From: JAKPUX01 sp035353815
GTDB lineage: Bacteria; Zhuqueibacterota; Zhuqueibacteria; Residuimicrobiales; Residuimicrobiaceae
NCBI GenBank assembly: GCA_035353815.1
Contig: DAOQAG010000016.1
Coordinates: forward strand, 16,107 to 80,106
Direction: 5' to 3'
DNA: 64,000 nt
The first letter of the stretch is position 1, and each line of letters begins with the position of its first letter. The notes beneath the pieces are model-generated. The model was given only the letters and a program-made list of their open reading frames with translations, made no database searches and was not told the origin of the DNA. Of this stretch, positions 1-7,922 are shown piece by piece. The position numbers and the translations under genes are program-made.

Positions 1-495
1 CAGGTAGGTCGAGACGTCGCGGTGATAGCTCTGGCCGCGCAGGGTGATGGCGCCGTCGGTGGGCAGCGGCTGGTTGATGTCCAGGGTCCCCATATAGCGG
101 GTAAAGCCGGTCGTATTAAAGATCGGCAGGGCATTGGGGATGGTGATCTCCGAAACCGTCTCGTTCCAGTTGGGGGTTTCCAGGGCCAGGTCCGCGTTGG
201 TTTTAAAGCGCCCCCGGGCGGCGATCAGGTTTTGCTCCGCCTGGCTGAGGCTGAGGCGCAGGGATTTCATCTCATAGCTTTTTTCCAGGGCGATCTTGAT
301 CGCCTGATCGAGGGTCAGGACGTTTTTCTGCACGCTTTCCGGCTGCGGCTCCGCAGCGGGCGCAGGGGCCAGGAGGCGGGTGCTGTCCGGCGCGTCAGGC
401 CGCACCGGGGCGGTCTCCTGCGTCCGGGCCGTGCCGGCTCCGGCCAATAGCATGGCGAAGCAGAGGACGATGACGAAAGGGATTCGCTGAATCAT
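1..495 (-). CDS. TolC-family outer membrane efflux protein (N-terminal part, 3' end beyond window)
   Basis: The 165 visible codons start at an ATG at 495 preceded by GAGGAG and encode a signal peptide (basic start, hydrophobic core to about residue 22), a Pro/Ala-rich stretch, and then the 'LTLDQAIKIALEKSYEMKS' type opening of outer membrane efflux proteins. In this family the protein forms a trimeric channel through the outer membrane for a periplasmic adaptor and an inner membrane pump. It is the last visible gene of the operon carrying two HlyD adaptors and a MacB-like permease, which fits a tripartite exporter. The gene runs off the left edge, so its length and barrel region cannot be judged. 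Confidence 0.8.
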   Translation of the reverse strand, partial: MIQRIPFVIVLCFAMLLAGAGTARTQETAPVRPDAPDSTRLLAPAPAAEPQPESVQKNVLTLDQAIKIALEKSYEMKSLRLSLSQAEQNLIAARGRFKTNADLALETPNWNETVSEITIPNALPIFNTTGFTRYMGTLDINQPLPTDGAITLRGQSYHRDVSTYL

Positions 496-601
496 ACTCT
501 CCTCAAGAATGGCGGTGCATCCGGGCATGAGCGCTTGCTTGCCGCTGCGGAGGTCCGGGCGGCTCACAAGGACGCTGCCGCAAGGGAGCGGCGTCCGGAG
601 G

Positions 602-1831
602 TTATTCATAGCGCAGCGAGACAATGGGATCAAGTTTGGCCGCCTGGCGCGCCGGATAGATGCCGAAGATGATGCCGACTGCCGCCGAAACGGTGAAGGC
701 CAGGATAATCGCACTAAAGCTGACCAGGGTGCGCCAGCCGGCGTAGAGGGCGATCACCTTGGTCAGGATAAAGCCGAGGACCACGCCGAGGAGGCCGCCG
801 ACGAAGCTGAGCACCATCGCCTCGACGAGGAACTGGCCGAGGATGTCGAGCTGGCGTGCGCCGACCGCCCGGCGCACGCCGATTTCGCGGGTGCGCTCCA
901 TCACCGAGGCGAGCATGATATTCATGATGCCGATGCCCCCGACCAGCAGGGAGATGCCGGCGATGGCGCCCATGACGATATTGAAGATGCGCTGGGTTTG
1001 CTGTTTCTGGCGCAGCAGGGCTTCGGGGATCGTGATCGTGAAATCATTGACCAGGTTGTGGCGGCGGCTGATCGAAGCCTTGACGACCGTCGCCGCCTCC
1101 TGAATGCGGCCGGAATCCTTGACCTGGACGATGATGCGATCGATCTCGCTGGCGAAAACGCTGCGGGGAAAGCGTTTGACCGCCGCGGTGATCGGGATGT
1201 AGACATTGTTGTTGAGGTTGTCCGAGATGCCGGAGCCGGCGCCGGCGCTGGGCTTCTCCTCCATGACACCGAGGACGGTGTACCATTGCTGGCCGATCTT
1301 GATCCGCTGGCCGACGGGATCCTGAAAGAGAAAGAGGGCCCAGCGGAGTTCGGCGCCGAGCACACAGACGCGGCGCGCCTCGCTGACATCCTCATAGTTG
1401 AAAAAGGCTCCCTGCTGCGGGGAGAAGGCCATGACCCGCTCATACTCGGGCATGGTGCCGACGACGGTGGCCTCGACCGATTCCTGGCCATAGTAGAGCT
1501 GGGACTTGACCGAGCGCTCCGGGATGGCAACGCTGAGCAGGGGATTGATCGTTTGCAGCGCCGTGGCATCCTCCAGCGCCAGTCCCCGGGAGAGATTGGT
1601 ACGCCCGGTGCCATCCTCCTCGTTCTCGATCGGGATGTCGTTGATGAGGATATTGTTCATCCCCATCAACTGGATCTGTTCGAGAGCCTCCTGTTTGGCC
1701 CCCTCGCCGATGGAGAGCATGGCGATGACCGCCGCAACCCCGAAGATGATACCAAGGGCCGTAAGAATGGAACGCATTTTATGACTGCGGATGCCCTCCA
1801 TCCCGATTTCAACGCTTTCGCGGATATTCAT
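602..1831 (-). CDS. MacB/FtsX-family ABC transporter permease, without ATPase domain
   Basis: A 409-residue protein with the MacB architecture: one membrane segment near residues 25-45, a large periplasmic domain (about 50-275), then three membrane segments in the C-terminal FtsX domain. The landmark 'ERTREIGVRRAVGA' follows the second membrane segment, and the 'PARQAAKLDPIVSLRYE' ending is typical. E. coli MacB carries its own N-terminal ATPase; this protein does not, so it needs a separate ATPase, and none lies in the visible operon. The ATG at 1831 has AGAGGAAT upstream and follows the adaptor stop by 15 nt, suggesting translational linkage. Family members move lipoproteins, peptides, siderophores or drugs; the cargo cannot be read here. 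Confidence 0.88.
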   Translation of the reverse strand: MNIRESVEIGMEGIRSHKMRSILTALGIIFGVAAVIAMLSIGEGAKQEALEQIQLMGMNNILINDIPIENEEDGTGRTNLSRGLALEDATALQTINPLLSVAIPERSVKSQLYYGQESVEATVVGTMPEYERVMAFSPQQGAFFNYEDVSEARRVCVLGAELRWALFLFQDPVGQRIKIGQQWYTVLGVMEEKPSAGAGSGISDNLNNNVYIPITAAVKRFPRSVFASEIDRIIVQVKDSGRIQEAATVVKASISRRHNLVNDFTITIPEALLRQKQQTQRIFNIVMGAIAGISLLVGGIGIMNIMLASVMERTREIGVRRAVGARQLDILGQFLVEAMVLSFVGGLLGVVLGFILTKVIALYAGWRTLVSFSAIILAFTVSAAVGIIFGIYPARQAAKLDPIVSLRYE

Positions 1832-1846
1832 GGCGGATTCCTCTGT

Positions 1847-3211
1847 TCAACGCATGATCATCATGCCGCCCCCGCCCGCGGGCGGCCGGCGTTCCTGCCG
1901 CTTTTCCTTCACCGCAGACGGGGTGGTCTCCCCCGTCTGCTTGACCGGGACGGTCGGATCGCGCAGGGCCACCAGGTCCCCCTGTTTCAAGCCTTTTTCG
2001 ATCACGACAAAATCGCTGTTTTTCGCGCCGATCTGCACCTCGTGGCGCTTGAAGCCGCCCTTCTTGATATAGACGACCGTGGTATCATCCTTGTGAATGA
2101 CGCTCTCCAGCGGCACAAAGAGCTTGTCCTTGATGCGGTCGGTGATGATCTGGCACTGGGCGGTCATCCCGGGGCGCAGGCGTCCATCGGCGCCGTCGAT
2201 GAGGATCTCCACCTCGAAGGTTTTGACATCCGAGCCGCTCTCGCGGGTGGCGAGGGTCGCAACGCGCATGACCTTGCCGTAAAAGCGCTCGCCGGGAAGG
2301 GCGTCGACCGCGAGGACTACCTGCTGGTCCTGCCGCACCTGGCTGATAAAAACCTCATTGACCTTGGCCTTGATCATCATCTGCGAGAGGTCAGGGATTT
2401 CGACCAGGGTCATGCCGCGCCAGGGCGTGTCTCCGACCTTGATCTTGGCGCGCCCGTTGGTGCCAAAGATCTCCTGCAGCACCACCAGACCGTCGATCGG
2501 GGCGCGCAGGGTGAGATCGCTGACCTCCTGCTGCTTCTGCTCGTAGCGCAGGCGCGCCTGGCGCACTTTGAGATTGCTCTTGGTCAGGTCGGCCCTGTTG
2601 ATGATCTCCTGCGATTCGATCTTGCGTTGGGCCTGGTCGAGTGAGAGGGTCGCCTTCTTGAGGTTGAGCTCCTGTTCGCGCTGTTTGGAGAGGGCCTCGT
2701 ATTTCATCTGCTCATAGCGGAGCTTGGCCTGTTCGAAGGAGTACTTTTCGGTTTCGTAGGCGGTATTGAGCTGGGCCATGGTCGAACGGTTGGAGGCCTG
2801 GAGGCTCGCCAGGTCAGCCAGCGCGGATTCGTACTCGTTGCGGCGGTCCTCGAGGTCCTGACTCGCCTCGGCGGTATCAAACTGAACGAGGAAATCGCCC
2901 TTCTGCACCATGGAGCCGTCATCGGCCAGCGCGACCACGCGCAGGCTGCCGCGCACTTTGGCGGGTACACCGACCGAGACCGATTTGACGGCATAGAGCT
3001 CGCCGCTCTGATTGATATCGATGACAAAGTCGCCGAACCGTGCCGCGGCGGTGGCCACATCTGGAGTCGAACCCAGGGTCCACGTGTAGATCAGAAAGAA
3101 CAGCAGCACTGCGGCGAGAACAAGCACCGGCAGACGCCACTTGCCCAGACGCGCAAGCCCGTGCGCTTCGGTCCAGTTGTACCAGGTTTTGATCTGCTCA
3201 CCAATTTTCAT
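1847..3211 (-). CDS. HlyD/MacA-family periplasmic adaptor subunit
   Basis: A 454-residue adaptor: a single N-terminal membrane anchor (about residues 27-47), a first half-lipoyl segment with 'GDFLVQFDTAEASQDLEDRR', a long coiled coil (about 125-235) rich in Glu, Gln and Lys, a second half-lipoyl segment ('LRAPIDGLVV'), and a beta-barrel region with 'LRPGMTAQCQI'. The C-terminal tail is Arg/Pro/Gly-rich and ends in Met-Met-Ile-Met-Arg. It should bridge the MacB-like permease encoded 15 nt downstream and TolC. It is a paralogue of the adaptor at 4532-6513, with the same order of domains. The start is the ATG at 3211, just before the positively charged stretch and anchor. Confidence 0.88.
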   Translation of the reverse strand: MKIGEQIKTWYNWTEAHGLARLGKWRLPVLVLAAVLLFFLIYTWTLGSTPDVATAAARFGDFVIDINQSGELYAVKSVSVGVPAKVRGSLRVVALADDGSMVQKGDFLVQFDTAEASQDLEDRRNEYESALADLASLQASNRSTMAQLNTAYETEKYSFEQAKLRYEQMKYEALSKQREQELNLKKATLSLDQAQRKIESQEIINRADLTKSNLKVRQARLRYEQKQQEVSDLTLRAPIDGLVVLQEIFGTNGRAKIKVGDTPWRGMTLVEIPDLSQMMIKAKVNEVFISQVRQDQQVVLAVDALPGERFYGKVMRVATLATRESGSDVKTFEVEILIDGADGRLRPGMTAQCQIITDRIKDKLFVPLESVIHKDDTTVVYIKKGGFKRHEVQIGAKNSDFVVIEKGLKQGDLVALRDPTVPVKQTGETTPSAVKEKRQERRPPAGGGGMMIMR

Positions 3212-3253
3212 CGTGCACCTGCAATTTGTCCATCCATAAGGTTGAATGCGTGT

Positions 3254-4519
3254 CTAGAATATGCTGGCCAGCAGCCGGAGGTTGAGATAGGTCACGAGAA
3301 TGCCGACCGCCAGGAGCAGCGCGTTCAGCGCCGTGGAATTGGCATAGGGACCCATCACCCTGCGTGAGGAGGTCAGATAGATCTGCAAAAATATCGTAAA
3401 AGGAAGCTGGATGCTCAACGCCATTTGCGAATAGATCAGGCCCTGGAAGGGATTGCGGATCAGAAAAATGACCGCGATCGCCAACAGGAACGAGGCCAGT
3501 ACGCCGATCCGGCTGTGGCTGTCTTTCAGGTCGAAGGGTTCGATGAAGAAGCCGGCGAAGATGGTGCCGCCGGCCATACCCGAGGTGATGGTCGAAGCGA
3601 GCCCCGAGAGCAGCAGGGCAAAGGCAAAAATGGCGGCAGCGCTGTTGCCCAGCAAGGGGCGCAGCATCTCCTTGGCCTGCTGCAGCTCGGAGACCGGCGT
3701 GTTGCCCTGAAAAAAAACCGCTGCGGCCATCAAGATCATGGCGCTGTTGATGCCCCACCCGACCAGCATCGAGAAGAGGGTATCGAGAAACTCGTACTTG
3801 AGCTGGCGGCGAATGATCCCGGGATCCTCACGGTTCCACTGCCGGCTCTGAATAATTTCTGAATGGAGAAAAAGGTTGTGCGGCATCACTACGGCACCGA
3901 GCAGGCTCATCACGACGACGATCGAGCCCTGCGGGATGACGGGTGTAACCCAGCCAGCGGCAGCCCGCGGCCAGCTGATATCGATCAGGGTGAGCTCGTA
4001 GATAAAGGAGAGCCCGATGAGCGAAACAAAACCGATGATCCATTTCTCCAGCTTGCGATACGAGTTGGAGAAGAGCAGGATGACGACTGTGATCAGGGTG
4101 ATAACCGCACCGGCGCGCACGGGAATGCCGAAGAGCATTTGCAGGGCAATGGCGCCTCCGAGGATCTCCGCCAGGGAGGTCGAAATGGAGGCCAGCATCG
4201 CCGAGCCGAGCAGGGGGCGGGAAATCCACGGGCTGCAGTATTGCGTAGCTGCCTCGGAAAGGCAGAGGCCGGTGGCGATGCCCAGGTGGGCGACATTGTG
4301 CTGCAGGATGATCAGCATCACCGTCGACAGGGTGATCATCCATAACAGCTGATAGCCGTGATCGGAACCCGCGGCCAGGTTCGAGGCCCAGTTGCCGGGA
4401 TCGATAAAGCCGACGGTGACGAGCAAACCGGGGCCGATATACTTGAGGATCTCGAGTCCGCCGAATGCGGGCCGGTGGCCGGTTTTGCTCAAGAACTGGC
4501 GCAGTCGGAATTCAGGCAT
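3254..4519 (-). CDS. Nramp-family divalent metal transporter
   Basis: A 421-residue polytopic membrane protein with the two Nramp hallmarks: Asp-Pro-Gly-Asn in the first membrane segment (residues 40-43) and Met-Pro-His-Asn in the sixth (212-215). In characterised Nramps these Asp, Asn and Met residues bind Mn2+ or Fe2+, so a Mn/Fe proton symporter is likely; the retained Met argues against the Mg-type subgroup. About 11 hydrophobic segments are visible. The ATG at 4519 lies 12 nt after the stop of the upstream adaptor, and the next adaptor starts 42 nt after this gene, so it is embedded in the efflux operon. That placement is unusual. No metal-responsive element is visible. Confidence 0.9.
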   Translation of the reverse strand: MPEFRLRQFLSKTGHRPAFGGLEILKYIGPGLLVTVGFIDPGNWASNLAAGSDHGYQLLWMITLSTVMLIILQHNVAHLGIATGLCLSEAATQYCSPWISRPLLGSAMLASISTSLAEILGGAIALQMLFGIPVRAGAVITLITVVILLFSNSYRKLEKWIIGFVSLIGLSFIYELTLIDISWPRAAAGWVTPVIPQGSIVVVMSLLGAVVMPHNLFLHSEIIQSRQWNREDPGIIRRQLKYEFLDTLFSMLVGWGINSAMILMAAAVFFQGNTPVSELQQAKEMLRPLLGNSAAAIFAFALLLSGLASTITSGMAGGTIFAGFFIEPFDLKDSHSRIGVLASFLLAIAVIFLIRNPFQGLIYSQMALSIQLPFTIFLQIYLTSSRRVMGPYANSTALNALLLAVGILVTYLNLRLLASIF

Positions 4520-4531
4520 GCGTCCCCCGGC

Positions 4532-6513
4532 TCAGGGCTGCGGGAAGGAGCGGTCCCCTGCAGGCAGCCGCCGCCGTGTTGTGTCGCCCGGCGTAAAATC
4601 GGGCGGGAAGCCCGGGCCGCCGGGGCGCATCATCTGCCTCCGGGTCGTGTCGCCCGGTGCAATGCCGGGCGGGAAGCCCGGGCCGCCGGGGCGCATCATC
4701 CGCCTCCGGGTCGTGTCGCCCGGNNNNNNNNNNNNNNNNNNNNNNNNNNNNNNNNNNNNNNNNNNNNNNNNNNNNNNNNNNNNNNNNNNNNNNNNNNNNN
4801 NNNNNNNNNNNNNNNNNNNNNNNGCGGGAAGCCCGGGCCGCCGGGGCGCATCATCCGCCTCCGGGTCGTGTCGCCCGGCGCAAAGCCGGGCGGGAAGCCC
4901 GGGCCGCCGGGGCGCATCATCCGCCTCCGGGTCGTGTCGCCCGGCGCAAAGCCGGGCGGGAAGCCCGGGCTACCTCCGCGCATAGCAGCCTGGCCGCCGG
5001 GGCCGGGCTGCATGCCGCGCATAGCCTCCTGCAGACGTTTCATGGTCGCCGGATCGATCTCCATCGGCCGGCCGTCGGAGGTCATTCCCGAGACCATCCG
5101 GCGCATCGCTTCATAGTCTCCGGCAGCGCCATTGGGAGCGCGGGCAATGACCTGGCGCCCGCGATTGCCATCATAATCATAGGTCAAGCCGCGCTTGTCC
5201 ATCTCGGCCAGGGCGGCCGCCAGCTTCTCCTGGCGGTTGGCGGTCGTGGCGAGATAACTGGCATAGCCGAGGCGGTGATAGCTTGTATCGGGCGGGATGC
5301 AAGCGACCAGGTCGCCCGCCTTGAGGCGGTCGGTCTGGAGGACCACGCGCTGATCATCGCGTGGGCCCGTCCGGATCGCCAGGGGTTTGGGAAAGCTCTT
5401 TTTGGGAAAGACCACGCGTTCGCCCTGTCGTTCAAAAATGGCGCCGGTCGGCACAGTCAGCACGTCCTTTGCGATCCCCAGCTGGACCTGGACCCGGGCG
5501 GTCATTCCGGGTTTGAGCACGGAATCGGCCTGGCTCAGCCGCACCATCACCTCAAAATCCTTGACCTCCGAGTCCCAGTCCTCCTTCTGAGCCAGCCGGG
5601 CGATATGCATCACACGCCCCGTGAAGGAGCGGTCCGGGTAGGCATCCAGGCGGATGGTCGCCTGCTGGCCATCGCTCAGCTGCGCGGCATCCATCTCGTT
5701 GACGCGCAGCCTGACCTGGATCGAATCGAGATTGGGAATGCTGATCACGGGTTGACCCGGATTGGGCTTGTCGCCGATCGCGACCTTTTTGCGTGAATCG
5801 CCGAAACCGATTTCGTTGTACACCACCAGGCCGCCGATGGGCGCCTTGAGGGTCAGGCTGCCGATCTTTTGCTCGAGTTCGCGCACATCGGCGCGCGCCT
5901 TGGCCATTTCCACGCCCAGGGTGCTCAGCGCTGAGGCGTCAATGATCTCCTGGGAAGCGAGCGTGGTTTTGGATTCCTCCAGAGAGATCTGTGCTTTTTT
6001 CTCCTCAAGTTCGGCATTCATGCGTTGGACCGCCGCCTCATACTTGAGGAGCTCACGCTGCAGAACGGCCACCTCTTCCGAATAGCCCGCGGAGGCGATA
6101 TTGGCTTTCAGCTGCGCGATGCGAGCCGACTGCTGGGCGCGCAAGCCGTCCCGCTGCGCTACCAGGGAGGCGAGGGCATCCTGCGCCAGTTCGAGGCGGT
6201 CCTCCAACTCTGAGGCATCGAACTGCACGAGAAAGTCGCCCTGTTTCACCACACTTCCCTCGGGGACCATGGCAATGATCTGCATGTCCATGCGCCATTC
6301 CATCGGCGGGGACAGGTCGACCGAATGCACCGCCTCCACCTCGCCGGTTTCGATGGCATCGATGACAAAATCGCCGCGGCGTAAATCGCCCCAGACCGGC
6401 TCACTGCCGACACTTTTTTCACTCCTGCTGCCCGCCAGCCCGATCAGGAGCAGGAGAGCAATCACACCGGGCCAGAACCAACGTTTCTGCGTGATCTCTT
6501 TAAACTTGAGCAT
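4532..6513 (-). CDS. HlyD-family adaptor with Met/Pro/Gly-rich tandem-repeat tail, interrupted by an assembly gap
   Basis: The start is the ATG at 6513 (Met-Leu-Lys-Phe), which puts the membrane anchor at residues 12-26; an ORF start 177 nt upstream would add an unlikely leader. Lipoyl-like, coiled-coil (about 90-205) and beta-barrel segments follow the HlyD order, with 'PIGGLVVYNEIGFGDSRKK' in the second lipoyl half. After about residue 420 the protein continues into a Met/Arg/Gly/Pro tail made of 22-residue repeats. The 100-N gap at 4724-4823 lies in this tail. Left of the gap the repeat frame stays open to a TGA at 4532-4534, 12 nt before the Nramp start. The placeholder breaks that frame, so coordinates across it are provisional. 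First gene of the efflux operon. Confidence 0.8.
4570..4972 (-). repeat. 66-bp tandem repeat coding a 22-residue Met/Arg/Pro/Gly unit
   Basis: The exact period is 66 bp. The unit reads, on the minus strand, as Arg-Arg-Met-Met-Arg-Pro-Gly-Gly-Pro-Gly-Phe-Pro-Pro-Gly-Phe-Ala-Pro-Gly-Asp-Thr-Thr-Arg. At least five full or partial copies flank the scaffold gap. Copies nearest the gap are identical at DNA level; the outer left copies carry single changes (Ile or Asp-Phe-Thr variants; Gln for Arg). This points to recent expansion and explains why the assembly broke here. Confidence 0.92.
4724..4823. other. Scaffold gap (100 N) inside the tandem repeat
   Basis: Exactly 100 N, a conventional placeholder for unknown length. 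Aligning the flanks to the 66-bp unit, 11 nt plus any whole number of 66-bp units is missing. No such value equals 100, so the placeholder length is wrong and artificially shifts the reading frame of the adaptor gene. Confidence 0.95.
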
Positions 6514-6691
6514 GAACAAACCTGTTGGATGAATGAACGGCAGCCGGATGTACAGCCGCAGCCAGGAAGACGATGCCGGGGAAGCGTGGATCGTCTCGCC
6601 TGATGTTCCAGGGGATCGGGATGAGCGCCCGGGACAGAACCGGGCACTGTAAAATAGACGTCCGAGGCGGTGAAAAGTTCCTGCCTGCACT

Positions 6692-7915
6692 TCAGGGGTA
6701 GAGCAAATACTTCTGCCGGAGGCTTTCGAACTGCACCAGGCCCGCCTGCCAGTAGGCCAGAATCTCGTCCACCCCCGCGCCGGCGCGAATGCGCGTATGC
6801 ACCTGGTCGGTCCCGATGGCCTTCATGAACATGTCCAGACGGGGCGTGTCATAGATATTCCGGTCGGGATAGAGCCGCTGCAGGGCGGTGAGAATGTGCA
6901 GCTGCGTCAGCATCGGGCGGAAACGGGAGCGGTCGAGGAGATGGATCTGCACCCCTTGCAGGTCGACACCCTTGAAGGTGCCATAGAAGGGGCGGTAGTG
7001 AACCGGGCGGAAAAAGACGCCGGGAAGCTGCCGGGCGTTGAGCTCGGTGGCGAGGGCGTCCGCCTCGATCCAGGGAGCGCCGACATATTCGAAGGGTCCG
7101 GGCATGCCCACGCCGACATCGACCTGCTGCAGCTCGCCGAGGCAGCCGACCGCGGCACAGTACCATGCCGAGGGCGCCTGGGGAATATGCGGCGAGGTCG
7201 GCACCCACATGAGGCCGGTTGCTGCGAAATCCATCCCGCGCTGCCAGCCGGCGAGGGGGATCACCTGCAACGCGCAGCCAATGCCGAACTCCTGGTTGAA
7301 GAGGCGGGCGAGTTCGCCGACAGTCATGCCATAGACAAAGGGGATGGGATAGAGCCCGATGCCCGATTTGAAGCGGGTTTCGAGCACACCGCCGTCGACC
7401 AGTTCGCCGCCGAGCGGGTCGGGCCGGTCGAGAACCATGAAGGGAATATGGTTCTCCCGCGCGGCCTCCATGCTGCGGGCCATGGTATAGATGTAGGTGT
7501 AAGCGCGTGAACCGATATCCTGAATGTCGTAGAGGAGCAGATCCACCCCGCGCAGCATCTCCGGTGTCGGCTTGTGCGTCCGGCCATAGAGACTGTAGAC
7601 CGTGATACCGCTCTTTTCATCGACATAGCTGTCGATGGCCTGGCCGGCCTCGACGTCCCCGCGCACACCGTGCTCCGGCCCGAAAAGGGCGACCAGCCGC
7701 ACCCCGGGGGCGCGGATCAGGGCGTCGATCGTCGACTCATGGCTCGATGTCAGTCCGGTGGCATTGGTGATCAGTCCGAGCCGCTTGCCCTGAATCAGCG
7801 CCAGGCTGTCACTGAGCAGGACGTCCACGCCGAGCCGGACCGGGGCAAGCTCGGCCGCGATGCCGGGACAGGCCAGGGCCAGCACCAAACACCCAAGAAA
7901 TTTCATCATCTTCAT
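6692..7915 (-). CDS. namZ: DUF1343 / NamZ-type exo-beta-N-acetylmuramidase, secreted
   Basis: A 407-residue protein from the ATG at 7915 (Met-Lys-Met-Met-Lys), chosen because it starts a clear signal peptide and follows the upstream stop by 7 nt. DUF1343 landmarks are present: 'GKRLGLITNATGL' near the N terminus, 'LFGPEHGVRGD', 'YSLYGRTHKPT', 'LLYDIQDIGSRAYTYIYTM' and 'VLDRPDPLGG'. Members studied in Bacillus and Tannerella release terminal N-acetylmuramic acid from peptidoglycan fragments. The upstream neighbour is an AmpG-like permease, so the pair probably scavenges cell-wall sugars or muropeptides. The symbol is by family similarity; activity is inferred. Confidence 0.87.
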   Translation of the reverse strand: MKMMKFLGCLVLALACPGIAAELAPVRLGVDVLLSDSLALIQGKRLGLITNATGLTSSHESTIDALIRAPGVRLVALFGPEHGVRGDVEAGQAIDSYVDEKSGITVYSLYGRTHKPTPEMLRGVDLLLYDIQDIGSRAYTYIYTMARSMEAARENHIPFMVLDRPDPLGGELVDGGVLETRFKSGIGLYPIPFVYGMTVGELARLFNQEFGIGCALQVIPLAGWQRGMDFAATGLMWVPTSPHIPQAPSAWYCAAVGCLGELQQVDVGVGMPGPFEYVGAPWIEADALATELNARQLPGVFFRPVHYRPFYGTFKGVDLQGVQIHLLDRSRFRPMLTQLHILTALQRLYPDRNIYDTPRLDMFMKAIGTDQVHTRIRAGAGVDEILAYWQAGLVQFESLRQKYLLYP

Positions 7916-7922
7916 GCAGGCC

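Noticed and set aside
509..2644. A 711-codon plus-strand ORF opposite the adaptor and permease genes
   Set aside because: It mirrors two convincing minus-strand genes; its translation is low-complexity Asp/Gly/Ala/Arg typical of antisense GC-rich frames.
4570..4972. 66-bp repeat as a CRISPR array
   Set aside because: Units are contiguous without spacers and in frame with the gene; they encode a protein repeat.
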